Source: Mycolicibacterium neoaurum ATCC 25795
Lineage (GTDB): Bacteria > Actinomycetota > Actinomycetes > Mycobacteriales > Mycobacteriaceae
Length of the DNA stretch: 64,000 bases
Assembly: GCF_000691525.1 (NCBI RefSeq)
Contig: NZ_JMDW01000005.1
Coordinates: 124,001 to 188,000 of the forward strand
Direction: 5' to 3'
In this document: in pieces, positions 43,584 to 54,113 of the stretch
How the letters are laid out: each line of letters opens with the position of its first letter
Position numbering within the stretch: the stretch's first letter is position 1
The notes under the pieces: generated by a model
Told to the model about the DNA's origin: nothing
The model's input: the letters and a program-made list of their open reading frames with translations, nothing else
The model's database searches: none
Made by a program: the position numbers and the translations under genes

Positions 43584-45035
43584 TCAGACCGGGAGCAGGC
43601 CGTCGATCACCGAGGCCAACTGCTTGGCCGACCGGCACTCGTGCATCGGGATCAGGTCCTGGTAACGCGGCACGGCCGAGTCGCCGCTGCCCCACAGGTG
43701 CCTGGGCTCGGGATTGAGCCAGTGCGCATGCCTGCTGGCATCAACCATCCGCGTCAACAGGTCGGTCTCGGGGTTGCGGTAGTTGTTGCGGGCGTCACCG
43801 AGGATCAGCAGCGACGAGCGTGGCGAGAGCACATTCGGGAAGTTCTGGGTGAACGAGACGAAGGCATGCCCGTAATCGGAATGCCCGTCGCGGGTGTAGA
43901 CACCGGCCTCCCTGGTGATCCGCTGCACCGCGACGGCGAGGTCGGCCTCCGGACCGAACATGTGGGTGACCTCGTCGGTGGTGTCGATGAAGGCGAACAC
44001 CCGCACCCGGGAGAACTGCTGGCGCAGTGCGGACACCAGCATCAAGGTGAAGTGGCTGAAGCCGGCCACCGATCCGGACACATCGCAGAGCACCACGAGC
44101 TCGGGTCGGGCCGGGTGCGGCTTCTTCAGCACGACATCGATCGGCACCCCGCCGGTGGACATCGATTTGCGCAGCGTCTTGCGCAGGTCGATCTCACCGC
44201 TGCGTGAGCGGCGGCGTTTCGCCGCCAGCCTGGTGGCCAGCGTGCGGGCCAATGGCTGCACGGTCTTGCGCATCTGGCGCAACTGCTCACCGGAGGCCCG
44301 CAGGAACTCGACGTTCTCGGACAGTTGCGGCACGCCGTACATCTGCACGTGGTTCCGGCCGAGCTGTTCGGCGGTTCGGCGCTTGGTTTCGGCTTCCACC
44401 ATCCGACGTAGCTGGGAGATGCGTTGTGCCGCCATCGCCTTGGCGATCTCCTCCTGCGTCGGAGTCGGTTCCTCACCATAAGGGGCCAACAGCCCGGCCA
44501 GTAGTCGCCCTTCCAGATCGTCGAGCGCCATCGATTTGAGCGCCTGATACGACGAGTAGGACGGTCCGCGGCTGGAGTTGTACCGTCCGTAGGCCTCCAC
44601 GATCCGGGCGATCATCGCCGTCAGCCGGTCGTCGAGGTTCTCCAGTTCGGCATCGGAGCCCAGCATGTCGACCAGCGCCTGTCGCATGCTCTCGATATCC
44701 GCCTCGGGCGGGGGGTTCGGGTCGTTGGCGTCGCGCTCGTCGGCGTCCGCGTCGGCGATCACCGTGCGATCGCCCAGCGCCGCGGGCCACCACAGATCGA
44801 ACAACGCGTCATAGGTGTCCCGGTGATCCGGGCGGCGCAGCACCGCACACGCCAGTCCCTCGCGCAACGCGCCACGATCACCGAGACCGAGCACGTTCAT
44901 CACCCGGCCGGCGTCGACGGTCTCCGACGGCCCCACCGCAATACCGGACCCGCGCAGCGCTTCGACGAAATCCACCAGGTGGCCGGGGATTCCGTGTGGC
45001 GCCAACGGCTGCGGCGGGCGGATGCGTCGGGACAT
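43584..45035 (-). CDS. von Willebrand factor A / CoxE-like protein (Rv2425c type)
   Basis: A 483-residue protein. The C-terminal half has a vWA domain with the MIDAS-like DVSGSVAGFSHFTLMLVSAL and a later GDARNNYRNPETDLL; the N-terminal half is Asp/Glu-rich helical. Proteins of this CoxE-like family pair with a MoxR AAA+ ATPase to insert metals or assemble enzymes. The MoxR gene lies directly upstream, sharing one base (TGATG). Confidence 0.88.
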   Translation of the reverse strand: MSRRIRPPQPLAPHGIPGHLVDFVEALRGSGIAVGPSETVDAGRVMNVLGLGDRGALREGLACAVLRRPDHRDTYDALFDLWWPAALGDRTVIADADADERDANDPNPPPEADIESMRQALVDMLGSDAELENLDDRLTAMIARIVEAYGRYNSSRGPSYSSYQALKSMALDDLEGRLLAGLLAPYGEEPTPTQEEIAKAMAAQRISQLRRMVEAETKRRTAEQLGRNHVQMYGVPQLSENVEFLRASGEQLRQMRKTVQPLARTLATRLAAKRRRSRSGEIDLRKTLRKSMSTGGVPIDVVLKKPHPARPELVVLCDVSGSVAGFSHFTLMLVSALRQQFSRVRVFAFIDTTDEVTHMFGPEADLAVAVQRITREAGVYTRDGHSDYGHAFVSFTQNFPNVLSPRSSLLILGDARNNYRNPETDLLTRMVDASRHAHWLNPEPRHLWGSGDSAVPRYQDLIPMHECRSAKQLASVIDGLLPV

Positions 45036-45931
45036 CAGTTCAGCCTCAGCTCTCCCGCCGCCTTGATCTGGTCGGACTGGTTCTTCAGGATGACACCGAG
45101 CGTTGCGGCGATCATCTCATCGTCGATGGTGTCCATACCGAGCGCCAGCACCGTGCGGCCCCAGTCGATGGTCTCGGCCACCGAGGGCAGCTTTTTGAGC
45201 TGCATGCCGCGCAGCACACCGATGATGCGGACCAGTTCGGCCGCAATGGTTTCGGGCAACTCAGGAACGCGCGAGAGCAGGATGCGCCGCTCCAACTCCG
45301 CGTCGGGGAAGTCGATGTGCAGGAACAGGCAGCGCCGCTTGAGCGCCTCGGAGAGTTCGCGCGTGGCGTTGGAGGTCAACACCACCAGCGGTGCCCGCTC
45401 GGCCTTGATGGTGCCCAACTCGGGCACGGTGACCGCGAAATCGGAGAGCACCTCCAGCAGCAGACCCTCGATCTCGATATCGGCCTTGTCGGTCTCGTCG
45501 ATCAGCAGCACGGTCGGGTCGGTCCGCCGGATGGCGGTCAGCAGCGGCCTGCTGAGCAGGAATTCCTCACCGAAGACATCGGTCTTCGTCTGATCCCAGT
45601 CCTCGGCGGCGGTGCCACCCGCGGTGCCCGCCTGGATACGAAGGATCTGCTTGGCGTGGTTCCACTCGTAGAGCGCGCGGGATTCGTCGACACCCTCGTA
45701 GCACTGCAGCCGGACCAGTTCGCTACCGGTGGTCTGCGCGATCGCGCGGGCCAATTCGGTCTTGCCGACGCCGGCCGGTCCCTCCACCAGCAGCGGCTTG
45801 CCGAGCCGATCGGCAAGGAACACCGCTGTGGCTGTGGCCTTGTCGGGCAGATATCCGGTCTCGGCGAGTCGCTTGGCGACATCATCGATATCGGCGAACA
45901 AGGGCGCTGGGCGGGCGGGAACGCTCAACAT
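45035..45931 (-). CDS. MoxR-family AAA+ ATPase (Rv2426c type)
   Basis: A 298-residue AAA+ protein: Walker A VEGPAGVGKTELARAIAQTT, Walker B VLLIDETDKADIEIEG, sensor VVLTSNATRELSEALKRRC. MoxR ATPases are chaperone-like and act with vWA proteins, here the next gene. Downstream of proA by 26 bases on the same strand. Confidence 0.92.
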   Translation of the reverse strand: MLSVPARPAPLFADIDDVAKRLAETGYLPDKATATAVFLADRLGKPLLVEGPAGVGKTELARAIAQTTGSELVRLQCYEGVDESRALYEWNHAKQILRIQAGTAGGTAAEDWDQTKTDVFGEEFLLSRPLLTAIRRTDPTVLLIDETDKADIEIEGLLLEVLSDFAVTVPELGTIKAERAPLVVLTSNATRELSEALKRRCLFLHIDFPDAELERRILLSRVPELPETIAAELVRIIGVLRGMQLKKLPSVAETIDWGRTVLALGMDTIDDEMIAATLGVILKNQSDQIKAAGELRLN

Positions 45932-45957
45932 GGTCTCTTTTCTGTCTGTCCGTGTGA

Positions 45958-47268
45958 TCAGGCCGGACGGGTCTGGCCGTCACCCCAGACGATCCATTTG
46001 GTCGAAGTCAGTTCGGACAGTCCCATCGGCCCGCGGGCGTGCAGCTTCTGGGTGGAGATTCCGATCTCGGCACCGAACCCGAACTGCTCACCGTCGGTGA
46101 ACGCGGTCGAGGCGTTCACCATGACCGCCGCAGCATCGACCTGCCCGGTGAAACGTTGGGCGGCAGCCAGTTCGGTGGTGACGATGGCCTCGGTGTGTCC
46201 CGTGCCGTAGGTGTTGACGTGGTCGATGGCACCATCCACGCCGTCGACGATCTGCACGGCGATGTCCATGGAAAGGAACTCCGCGCGCAGCTCCTCTTCG
46301 CTGGGGTCAAGGTGCACCGTCACCCCGGCGTCCTGCAGGGCGGTCACCAATCTGGGCAGCGCGGTATCGGCGACGGCGCGGTCCACCAGCAGTGTCTCGG
46401 CGGCGTTGCAGACACTTGGCCGACGGGTCTTGGCGTTGAGCAGGATTCGCTCGGCGACGTCGAGGTCGGCTGCGGCGTGCACGAACACATGGCAGTTTCC
46501 GACGCCGGTCTCGATCGTCGGCACGGTGGCGTCGCGGACCACGGCATCGATCAGTCCGGCCCCACCGCGTGGGATCACCACGTCGACCAGGCCGCGCGCC
46601 TGGATGAGGTGCGTGACGCTCGCGCGGTCCGCACTCGGCAAAAGCTGGACGGCATCGGCGGGCAGGCCCTCGGCGACCAGGGCCTCACGCAGCGCGCGCA
46701 CCAATGCAGCGTTGGAGCGGGCCGCCGATGAGCTCCCGCGCAACAACACCGCGTTGCCCGACTTGAGGGTCAGACCGAAGGCGTCGACGGTGACGTTGGG
46801 CCGCCCCTCGTAGACGATGCCGACCACGCCCAGCGGTACCCGCTGCTGACGCAGCTGCAGCCCGTTGGGCAGGGTGTTGCCGCGCAGTACCTCCCCGATC
46901 GGGTCGGGCAGTCCGGCCACCTGTCGCAGACCGGCGGCGATACCGTCGACCCGCTGCGGGTTGAGGGCGAGCCTGTCCAGCATGGCCTCGGCGGTCCCGG
47001 CGGCGCGGGCAGCCTCCAGGTCCTCGGCGTTGGCCGCGAGGATCACCTCGACCTGGGCAAGCACGCTGTCGGCGGCCGCGTGCAGGGCGCGGTTCTTCTC
47101 GGCGGTGCTCAGGGTGGCCAGGCGGCGCGATGCGATGCGCGCCGCGGCGGCGGCATCGTGGACCTGCTGCTTGAGATCCGTATCCGTTTCCCGGGTCGCT
47201 GCGCTCCTGCCCTCCGAATCCGTTTCCCGGGTCGCTGCGCTCCTGCCCTCCGAAGCCTTAACGCTCAT
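45958..47268 (-). CDS. proA: Gamma-glutamyl phosphate reductase with duplicated N-terminal peptide
   Basis: A 436-residue ProA. The catalytic Cys lies in [16 protein letters not shown] and the NADP core in [20 protein letters not shown]; it reduces gamma-glutamyl phosphate in proline synthesis (proB is at 56268-57389). The N-terminus is unusual: [12 protein letters not shown] occurs twice in tandem (residues 6-17 and 18-29), encoded by a perfect 36-bp duplication, before the normal start of the fold at about residue 30. A shorter start inside the fold is not available as a good ATG/GTG. Confidence 0.92.
   Translation of the reverse strand: MSVKASEGRSAATRETDSEGRSAATRETDTDLKQQVHDAAAAARIASRRLATLSTAEKNRALHAAADSVLAQVEVILAANAEDLEAARAAGTAEAMLDRLALNPQRVDGIAAGLRQVAGLPDPIGEVLRGNTLPNGLQLRQQRVPLGVVGIVYEGRPNVTVDAFGLTLKSGNAVLLRGSSSAARSNAALVRALREALVAEGLPADAVQLLPSADRASVTHLIQARGLVDVVIPRGGAGLIDAVVRDATVPTIETGVGNCHVFVHAAADLDVAERILLNAKTRRPSVCNAAETLLVDRAVADTALPRLVTALQDAGVTVHLDPSEEELRAEFLSMDIAVQIVDGVDGAIDHVNTYGTGHTEAIVTTELAAAQRFTGQVDAAAVMVNASTAFTDGEQFGFGAEIGISTQKLHARGPMGLSELTSTKWIVWGDGQTRPA
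47182..47253. repeat. 36-bp perfect tandem duplication in the proA 5' end
   Basis: The 36-base unit beginning ATCCGTTTCCCGGGTCGCTG is present twice back to back (47182-47217, 47218-47253), in frame, adding 12 residues per copy to ProA. The GGGTCGCTGCGCTCC core recalls dispersed GC-rich repeats of mycobacterial genomes. Confidence 0.9.
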
Positions 47269-47324
47269 TGAGCCAGCGTATCGACCATCGGCCGAGATCG
47301 AGCGGTTGGGGTTACGGTGAGGTC

Positions 47325-48176
47325 ATGACCCGGGTCTGCGTGGTGGGCAGCGTGAACATGGATCTCGTCTTCACCGTCGACGCCCTCCCCGAACCCGGCG
47401 CCACGGTGCTTGCCTCGGCGTTGGCGCACTCGCCGGGCGGCAAAGGTGGAAATCAGGCCGTCGCGGCGGCCCGCGCCGGCGCCACGGTGAGCTTCGTCGG
47501 TGCGGTCGGCGAGGATCCGGCCGCTGCCGATCTGCTGGCTCATCTGGAGGAAAACGGGGTCGATGTCAGCGGCGTGGTCCGCCTGCCGATGCCCAGCGGG
47601 ACGGCAGGCATCCTCGTCGACGCCCGCGCGGAGAACACGATCGTCGTGGCGCCCGGTGCCAACGCGCACCTGACGCTGGATTCGCCAGGGATCCGCGAGC
47701 TCGTCGGGGGATGCGAAGTGCTGCTGGTACAGCTTGAGATTCCGTTGGAGACGGCACTGGCGGCCGCCCGGGTGGCCAATCATGGTGGTGCGACGGTGCT
47801 GCTGAATGCCTCTCCGGCCGGTGGTGACCCGGACCGGCTGGCCCGCATCGCCGAGGTGAGCGATGTCGTCATCGTCAACGAAACCGAAGCGCAGCAATGG
47901 AATTGGCCGGTCCCGAATCTGGTGACCACGCTGGGCTCGCGGGGCGCGGTGCTGCGCAGCGGCTCGGCCGAGATCCAGGTGCCCGCCCCGGCGGTGCAAC
48001 CGGTGGACACCACCGGCGCGGGCGATGTGTTCGCCGGCGTGCTGGCCACGGCATGGCCCCGAGGAGCAGAACGCGCGTTGCGGTGGGCATGCGCGGCAGG
48101 CGCTCTGGCAACGACGGTGCCCGGCGCGGGGGGTTGCGCCCCGACCGCGGAGGCCATCGAGGACGCACTCGACTGA
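47325..48176 (+). CDS. rbsK: Ribokinase-type PfkB sugar kinase (Rv2436 type)
   Basis: 283 residues from ATG 47325 (MTRVCVVGSVNMDLVFTVD). HSPGGKGGNQAVAAARAGA is the N-terminal PfkB motif that binds the sugar; VDTTGAGDVFAGVLATAWP is the C-terminal motif with the catalytic Asp and the ATP anion hole. Ribose or a similar pentose is the likely substrate. Divergent from proA. Confidence 0.9.
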   Translation: MTRVCVVGSVNMDLVFTVDALPEPGATVLASALAHSPGGKGGNQAVAAARAGATVSFVGAVGEDPAAADLLAHLEENGVDVSGVVRLPMPSGTAGILVDARAENTIVVAPGANAHLTLDSPGIRELVGGCEVLLVQLEIPLETALAAARVANHGGATVLLNASPAGGDPDRLARIAEVSDVVIVNETEAQQWNWPVPNLVTTLGSRGAVLRSGSAEIQVPAPAVQPVDTTGAGDVFAGVLATAWPRGAERALRWACAAGALATTVPGAGGCAPTAEAIEDALD

Positions 48177-48207
48177 GCGCAACCCGCCGACTCCCGTCGT
48201 CGGTCCG

Positions 48208-50253
48208 TCAGCCCTCGGGGATATCACGTTCGATGGCGGCCAGCCAGATCCGCGCCGACATGTCCGACGGCGCCCGCCAATCCCCACGCGGGGACAGCGC
48301 ACCGCCCGCAGAGACCTTCGGCCCGTTCGGCAGCGCGGAGCGCTTGAACTGGGAGAACGAATAGAACCGTTGGGCGAACACGGTCAGCCAGCGCCGGATC
48401 TCGCCCAACGAGTACTGCGGGCGCTTGTCCAGCGGATAGCCCAGCGGCCAATATCCGCGTTCGGCGTCATGCCAGGCATGCCAGGCCAGGAACGCCACCT
48501 TGGCCGGGCCGAACCCGTAGCGCAGCACCTGAAAGAGCGAGAAATCCTGCAGCACATAGGGACCGACCTTGGCCTCGCTGCTCTGGACCTCCTCGTCCTC
48601 GCCGGCCGGGACGAGTTCGGGAGTGATTTCGGTGTCCAGCACCGACTGCAACACCTCGCCGACGGACTCGTCGAACTCCCCGGCGGAGATGACCCAGCGG
48701 ATCAGGTGCTGGATAAGTGTTTTCGGCACGCCACCGTTGACGTTGTAATGCGACATCTGGTCACCCACACCGTAGGTGGACCACCCCAACGCGAGCTCGG
48801 ACAGGTCGCCGGTGCCCAGCACGATGCCGCCGCGCTGATTGGCCAGCCGGAAAAGATAATCGGTGCGCAGGCCGGCCTGCACGTTCTCGAAGGTGACGTC
48901 GTAGACCTTCTCCCCGCGACCGAACGGGTGGTCCATCTCGGTGAGCATCAGCTGGGCGGTATCGCGGATGTCGATCTCGGCGAAGGTCACCCCGAGCGCT
49001 TCGCTCAGCGCGATGGCATTGCCCTTGGTCCGGTCGCCGGTGGCGAAGCCCGGCATGGTGAAGGCGAGGATATCGCTGCGCGGACGGCCCTCCCGGTCCA
49101 TCGCACGGGCGGCGACGATCAGTGCGTGGGTGGAGTCCAGCCCGCCCGACACCCCGATGACGACCTTCGGGTAGTTCAACGCGCGCAACCGCTGCTCGAG
49201 CCCGGACACCTGGATGTTGTAGGCCTCATAGCAATCCTGTTGCAGCCGTGCGGCATCCGAGGGAACGAACGGGAAGCGCTCCACCCGCCGCAGCAAGCCG
49301 ATGTCACCGGTCGGCGGGTCGAGGCTGAACTCGACGCGGCGGAAATCCTCGCCGCCGCGGCGGGCCTCGTGTTGCGCGTTGTCGTCGAAGCTGCCCATCC
49401 GCAACCGTTCGGCCCGCAACAGCGACACGTCGACGTCGGCAGTGCTGCGCCGCTCCCCCTTCGGGAAGCGCTCCGACTCGGCGAGCAGCACGCCGTTCTC
49501 GTAGATCATCGTCTGCCCGTCCCAGGCAAGATCGGTGGTGGACTCCCCCTCGCCCGCGGCGGCGTAGACGTAGGCCGCCAGGCACCGCGAGGATGCCGAT
49601 TTGGCGAGCAGTTTGCGGTCGTCGGCGCGGCCGATCGTGATGGGGCTGCCCGACAGGTTGGTCAGCACCGTCGCCCCGGCCAGCGCGGCCCGCGCGCTCG
49701 GCGGCACCGGTACCCACATGTCCTCGCAGATCTCGACGTGCAGGACGAAATCGGGCAGATCCGCCGCGTGGAACAGCAGGTCCGACCCGAACGGCACGGT
49801 GGCACCGTTCACCCGGATGGCGCCCGCGAGCCCGTCACCGGAAGCCAGCTGACGTTTCTCGTAGAACTCGCGGTAGTTGGGTAGATAGGTCTTCGGCACC
49901 ACACCGAGCACGGCACCGCGATGGATCACGACCGCGCAGTTGTACACCCGGTTGCGGTGGCGCAGCGGCGCACCGATCACCAGGACCGGCAACAGGTCCG
50001 CGGACGCGGCGACGACCGTCGCCACGGCCTCTTCGACGGCATCGAGCAGGGTGTCCTGCAACAGGATGTCCTCGATCGAGTAGCCGCACAGCGTCAGCTC
50101 CGGAAAGACCGCCAAGCCCACGCCGTCGTCATGGCACTCACCGGCAAGCCGCAGTACCGATTCGGCGTTGGCGGCGGGATCGGCGAGCGTGGTGTGGTGC
50201 GTGCAGGCCGAAACCCGGACGAACCCGTGCCGGTAGGCGGAGTAGAAGTCCAC
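48208..50253 (-). CDS. nadE: Glutamine-dependent NAD+ synthetase
   Basis: A 681-residue two-domain enzyme. The N-terminal nitrilase-type glutaminase carries the Glu-Lys-Cys triad in [27 protein letters not shown] and [11 protein letters not shown]; the C-terminal synthetase has the ATP P-loop [20 protein letters not shown]. It amidates NaAD to NAD. The size and domain order match the mycobacterial NadE. Converges with rbsK. Confidence 0.96.
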   Translation of the reverse strand: MDFYSAYRHGFVRVSACTHHTTLADPAANAESVLRLAGECHDDGVGLAVFPELTLCGYSIEDILLQDTLLDAVEEAVATVVAASADLLPVLVIGAPLRHRNRVYNCAVVIHRGAVLGVVPKTYLPNYREFYEKRQLASGDGLAGAIRVNGATVPFGSDLLFHAADLPDFVLHVEICEDMWVPVPPSARAALAGATVLTNLSGSPITIGRADDRKLLAKSASSRCLAAYVYAAAGEGESTTDLAWDGQTMIYENGVLLAESERFPKGERRSTADVDVSLLRAERLRMGSFDDNAQHEARRGGEDFRRVEFSLDPPTGDIGLLRRVERFPFVPSDAARLQQDCYEAYNIQVSGLEQRLRALNYPKVVIGVSGGLDSTHALIVAARAMDREGRPRSDILAFTMPGFATGDRTKGNAIALSEALGVTFAEIDIRDTAQLMLTEMDHPFGRGEKVYDVTFENVQAGLRTDYLFRLANQRGGIVLGTGDLSELALGWSTYGVGDQMSHYNVNGGVPKTLIQHLIRWVISAGEFDESVGEVLQSVLDTEITPELVPAGEDEEVQSSEAKVGPYVLQDFSLFQVLRYGFGPAKVAFLAWHAWHDAERGYWPLGYPLDKRPQYSLGEIRRWLTVFAQRFYSFSQFKRSALPNGPKVSAGGALSPRGDWRAPSDMSARIWLAAIERDIPEG

Positions 50254-50287
50254 CCGCTCATTCTGGCATTGCAGGCAAAGCGGGAGT

Positions 50288-51241
50288 TCACATCGTGGGC
50301 TGCGTGCGCCAGTCGGCTATCACGCCGGCCAGACCCTCGGCCAAAACCGGTAGTTGCGGTACCAGCACCACACAGCTGATGAACTGCAATGTGCGCGCGG
50401 TGTCCATCAGGCGCTGGACGGCCGGGTCGGTCCTGCGCAGACCGAGCGCCTGGGCGGCCGCGTCGTATTCGGCGACGGCCTCGGGTCCGAGCATCGCCAG
50501 ATCCCACTCGACCGGACCCTGACAGACGTCCTCGAAATCCGCGAACTTCACCCCGGTGGTGGTGCGGATGACGTTGTGTGATGGCCCATCTCCCTGGAGC
50601 GCCTGAACCGCTACATCGGGATGGCGAGCGGCGAAGGAGGCGGCACTGCCCAACACCGCCGACAACTCGGCGAACTGTCCGCGGGCACGTTCGACGTCCT
50701 CGCCGCTCAAGAACTCCGAGGGCTCCAGTCGGTCGAACATGCCGGGCGCCGCCTCGGTGAACGGCGTCAGAAAGGGTAGTGGCGCAGGATAACCGGCGAG
50801 ACCGGCATGCAATTCGGCACTCTTGGCGATCGGCACACCGGCATAGGGCTGATGATCGGGTGCGACGTCGGCGAGTGCCCAGAATGTCATGCCGAACCCA
50901 CCGCACCGTACCGGCATGCGCTGCACCAACGGGCTGGGCGCCACCACCGGCACGCCGCGGGCATCCAACCAGGCCGCCACGTCTAGTTCGCGTTGCTGGC
51001 GCGCCGTCTGCAGCGCCGGGGTGTACCCGGGCGGCAGCACCACCGGGATCCGGGCCACCACCGGGGCGGGTTCCAGGTGCACCACGACCGAGAAGACGTC
51101 GTGCAGCACGGTGGCGCACTCGACCTCCAGCCCCGCCGCGCGGCCGGCCTCCAGCGCGGCGTCGGTGGCCCGACGGGTGCGGTCGGCAAGCTGGTCGGCA
51201 CTGAGCGTGCCCCCCGGTCGCGGGGCGGATCCTGCCGTCAT
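50288..51241 (-). CDS. Aminoglycoside-phosphotransferase-family kinase-like protein
   Basis: 317 residues from ATG 51241 (MTAGSAPRPGGTLSADQL). VVVHLEPAPVVARIPVVLP resembles the lysine strand of the APH fold, ALQGDGPSHNVIRTTTG stands in for the catalytic loop (D-x-x-x-x-N form) and KFADFEDVCQGPVEWDLAML has the metal-binding Asp of the D-F/D-x-D motif. Small-molecule kinases of this family act on many alcohols; the substrate is unknown. The frame stays open far upstream only as antisense to the sirtuin gene. Confidence 0.8.
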   Translation of the reverse strand: MTAGSAPRPGGTLSADQLADRTRRATDAALEAGRAAGLEVECATVLHDVFSVVVHLEPAPVVARIPVVLPPGYTPALQTARQQRELDVAAWLDARGVPVVAPSPLVQRMPVRCGGFGMTFWALADVAPDHQPYAGVPIAKSAELHAGLAGYPAPLPFLTPFTEAAPGMFDRLEPSEFLSGEDVERARGQFAELSAVLGSAASFAARHPDVAVQALQGDGPSHNVIRTTTGVKFADFEDVCQGPVEWDLAMLGPEAVAEYDAAAQALGLRRTDPAVQRLMDTARTLQFISCVVLVPQLPVLAEGLAGVIADWRTQPTM

Positions 51242-51277
51242 GGGTCCACCCTGCCATGGCGGCCTATCCTCGGATTC

Positions 51278-52114
51278 ATGGAAGCCCCGGAACTGGTCGC
51301 CGCACTGGCGGGTCGTCGACTTGTGGTGCTCACCGGGGCAGGCATGTCGACCGACTCGGGCATCCCCGACTACCGCGGGCCGGACTCTCCGCCCAGCAAC
51401 CCGATGACCATCGCGCAGTTCCGTTCGGACGCGGTCTTCCGGCAGCGCTACTGGGCCCGCAACCACATCGGGTGGCGTCATATGGACCAGACGCAGCCCA
51501 ATGCCGGCCATCGCGCGCTCGCCGCACTGGAGGCTGCCGGGGTGCTGACGGGGTTGATCACCCAGAACGTGGACCTGCTGCACACCAAGGCGGGCAGCCG
51601 CACCGTGGTCAACCTGCACGGCACCTATCAGCAGGTGATCTGCCTGCAGTGCGGTTTCACCATGAGCCGCGCAGCGTTGGCCGACGAATTGGAAGCGTTG
51701 AATCCGGGTTTCGCCGACCGCGCCGAAAAGGTCGGGGGCATCGCGGTGGCGCCCGATGCCGACGCCGTCGTCGCCGACACCTCGAGTTTCCGGTACCTGG
51801 ACTGTCCGCGCTGTGGCGGCATGCTCAAACCCGATATCGTCTACTTCGGTGAGAGTGTGCCCAAAGAGCGCGTCGGACAAGCTTTCTCGTTGGTCGATGC
51901 CGCCGACGCACTGTTGGTGGCGGGTTCGTCGCTGACGGTGTTCTCCGGTTACCGTTTCGTGCGGCACGCGGCCGCGGCCCAGCTGCCGATCGCGATCATC
52001 AATCGGGGGCCCACCCGCGGTGACGATCTGGCCACCGTGAAGGTCGACGGAGGGTGCTCGGAGCTGCTGGCGCTGCTGGCCGGTGAGCTGCCACTGATGA
52101 TGGCGGCGCGCTGA
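51278..52114 (+). CDS. Sir2-family NAD-dependent protein deacylase
   Basis: A 278-residue sirtuin. [20 protein letters not shown] is the NAD loop, [23 protein letters not shown] contains the catalytic His, and two CxxC pairs (CLQCG, CPRCGG) hold zinc. [13 protein letters not shown] and [13 protein letters not shown] close the Rossmann fold. The long GPDSPPSNP loop and sequence resemble SIRT4-like class II enzymes. Divergent from the kinase-like gene by 36 bases. Confidence 0.92.
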   Translation: MEAPELVAALAGRRLVVLTGAGMSTDSGIPDYRGPDSPPSNPMTIAQFRSDAVFRQRYWARNHIGWRHMDQTQPNAGHRALAALEAAGVLTGLITQNVDLLHTKAGSRTVVNLHGTYQQVICLQCGFTMSRAALADELEALNPGFADRAEKVGGIAVAPDADAVVADTSSFRYLDCPRCGGMLKPDIVYFGESVPKERVGQAFSLVDAADALLVAGSSLTVFSGYRFVRHAAAAQLPIAIINRGPTRGDDLATVKVDGGCSELLALLAGELPLMMAAR

Positions 52115-52142
52115 CGCCGGCACGTCGGCGCGCCACCATCGG

Positions 52143-53408
52143 CTAGAAGCTGCAGGGCAGCGAACGCACGGCGTGCACGAAGTTGCCCGCGACGTAGGAC
52201 GGTTCGCCGACCTCAAGATCGGGGATCTGGCGCAACAGCTCACCGAAGATCGCCCGCAGCTGCGCCCTGGCGACATGGGCGCCCAGGCAGAAGTGCCGGC
52301 CACCGCCGCCGAATCCGACATGCGGGTTGGGGTGCCTGCCGAGATCGAGCCGGTGCGGATCGGTGAACACCTGGCTGTCCCAGTTCGCCGATGAATAGAA
52401 CATGACGACCTTGTCCCCGGCGGTGATGGTGCGCCCGCCGAGCTCGTAATCGGTGGCGGCAGTGCGCCGGAAGGTCATCACGGGGCTGGCCCACCGCACG
52501 AATTCCTCCACCGCGGTTCCGATGCGGTCGTCGAAATCGGCCATCAGCCAGGCGCGTTGGTCGGGGTTGTCGGTCAGCGCCTTCATCGCATGGCTGGTGG
52601 TCTGGCGGGTGGTGTCGTTACCGGCTACCGCCAACAGCACGAAGAACGCCGCAACCTCCTGATCGGTCAGGCGCGACCCCTCGACCTCGGCCTGCACCAG
52701 CGCGCTGAGCAGGTCGTCACCCGGGTGCTCCCGCCGCTCGGCGGCCAGCGCGAGCGCCACCTGGTGCAGGTACATCTGGTTGGCCACCAGGACCTCCAAC
52801 GGATTACGACCCGCCAGATACTCCGGATCGGCCCACGAGACCAACGCATCGGCCGCCGCGGCGACCTGATGGCGTTCGGACTCGGGGATGCCGACCATGT
52901 CCGACAGGGTGCGGATCGGCAACTCCTTGGCGCACAGGTCGACGAAGTCCGCACCACTGCCCGCGGCCCGCAGCTCGGAGACGATATCGGCGGCGTTGGC
53001 CTTGATGGAATCCTCGATGCGGCGCACCTGACGCGGCGTGAACGCCGAATGGACCACCTTGCGGATCTGGGTGTGCCGCGGCGGATCCATCGCCAGGAAG
53101 GATTGCGAGGCCTCCAACAGCTCCTGGGGCACGTTCTCGAACAGCACTCCCTGCCCGGACAGGAACACCTCGCTGTTGCGGCTGACCTCGACGACGTCGG
53201 CATGCCGGGTCACTGCCCAGTACCCACGGTCTGCCGGATCGGGCATGAGCGAATCCTCGACGGGCGGATGCCAGCTCACGGGGCGCTGGTCCCGCAGCTC
53301 GGCGAACGAGATCTCGCGGTCGGCCGCCGTGGTGGCCCAGAACGCCCGAGAGGAGAGGTCGATGGGGTCGAAAGCACGCTCGGTCGTTGTGATCGGTGAC
53401 ACAGTCAT
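52143..53408 (-). CDS. Cytochrome P450
   Basis: About 421 residues from ATG 53408 ([17 protein letters not shown]). The haem loop [16 protein letters not shown] has the Cys ligand; the I-helix has [17 protein letters not shown] with the oxygen-activating acid-Thr pair; the K-helix ExxR is in the [16 protein letters not shown] region. An upstream ATG at 53432 is rejected because it lies inside a perfect operator-like palindrome (53425-53441). Mycobacterial P450s of this look act on sterols, fatty acids or xenobiotics. Divergent TetR gene at 53475 is its probable regulator. Confidence 0.92.
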   Translation of the reverse strand: MTVSPITTTERAFDPIDLSSRAFWATTAADREISFAELRDQRPVSWHPPVEDSLMPDPADRGYWAVTRHADVVEVSRNSEVFLSGQGVLFENVPQELLEASQSFLAMDPPRHTQIRKVVHSAFTPRQVRRIEDSIKANAADIVSELRAAGSGADFVDLCAKELPIRTLSDMVGIPESERHQVAAAADALVSWADPEYLAGRNPLEVLVANQMYLHQVALALAAERREHPGDDLLSALVQAEVEGSRLTDQEVAAFFVLLAVAGNDTTRQTTSHAMKALTDNPDQRAWLMADFDDRIGTAVEEFVRWASPVMTFRRTAATDYELGGRTITAGDKVVMFYSSANWDSQVFTDPHRLDLGRHPNPHVGFGGGGRHFCLGAHVARAQLRAIFGELLRQIPDLEVGEPSYVAGNFVHAVRSLPCSF

Positions 53409-53424
53409 GTCGGCGACAATAGGT

Positions 53425-53441
53425 CTAGACATGTTGTCTAG
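53425..53441. promoter_or_regulatory. Palindromic operator between P450 and TetR genes
   Basis: CTAGACA-TGT-TGTCTAG: 7-base perfect arms with a 3-base centre, midway between the divergent P450 (starts at 53408) and TetR (starts at 53475) genes. Size and position suit a TetR-family operator that would repress both. Confidence 0.7.
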
Positions 53442-53474
53442 TCAAGAAGGCCGTGAAGCCGATACGCTGAGCTC

Positions 53475-54110
53475 ATGGCATCGGTGACGCGGGCGAGTCG
53501 CAAGCCCCAGGTCAAACGCCAGGAACGCCGCGAGCAGATCGAGCGCCAACTCCTGGAGGCGACGGACCGGCTCATGGCCGGCGGCGCGAGCTTCACCGAG
53601 CTCAGCGTGGACAAGCTGGCCACCGAGGCCGGCATCTCCCGGGCCAGCTTCTACATCTACTTCGAGGACAAGGGCGACCTGCTGCGCCGGCTCGCCACCC
53701 AGGTGTTCGGGGACCTGACCGCCGATGCGGCGCAATGGTGGACGGTGGCCAACCGGCGCGACCCGGCCGATATCCATGCGTCGATGACGCGGCTGATCGG
53801 CAGCTATCGCACACATCAACCGGTGCTGGTTGCGCTCAGCGAGATGGCCGCCTATGACGCCCAGGTCGGCGACACCTACCGCGAGCTGTTGACCGGTATC
53901 GCCGCACAATTCACCACCGTCATCGAAGAGGGCCAGGCCGACGGTTCCATCCGCGCCAACCTGCTTCCCGGCCCGACCGCGAGCAGCCTGGTGTGGATGG
54001 TCGAGCGGTCGTGCCAACAGAACCTGCCGAACCAGGCGGCGGAATACGATCCCCAACTTGCCACCGCACTGACCGAAATCATCAGGGGTGCCCTGTATCT
54101 GGATGGCTGA
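53475..54110 (+). CDS. TetR-family regulator
   Basis: A 211-residue repressor. The N-terminal helix-turn-helix is FTELSVDKLATEAGISRASF, followed by YIYFEDKGDLLRRLATQVFG, the standard TetR link; the rest is a ligand-binding helical bundle. It resembles the EthR group in layout. Divergent from the P450 with a palindrome between them, so it probably controls the P450 in response to its substrate. Converges with the oxidoreductase gene (3 bases apart). Confidence 0.9.
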   Translation: MASVTRASRKPQVKRQERREQIERQLLEATDRLMAGGASFTELSVDKLATEAGISRASFYIYFEDKGDLLRRLATQVFGDLTADAAQWWTVANRRDPADIHASMTRLIGSYRTHQPVLVALSEMAAYDAQVGDTYRELLTGIAAQFTTVIEEGQADGSIRANLLPGPTASSLVWMVERSCQQNLPNQAAEYDPQLATALTEIIRGALYLDG

Positions 54111-54113
54111 GCA

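Noticed and set aside
51242..52321. Long upstream extension of the kinase-like gene on the minus strand
   Set aside because: It runs antisense through the whole sirtuin gene; the ATG at 51241 begins the recognisable domain.
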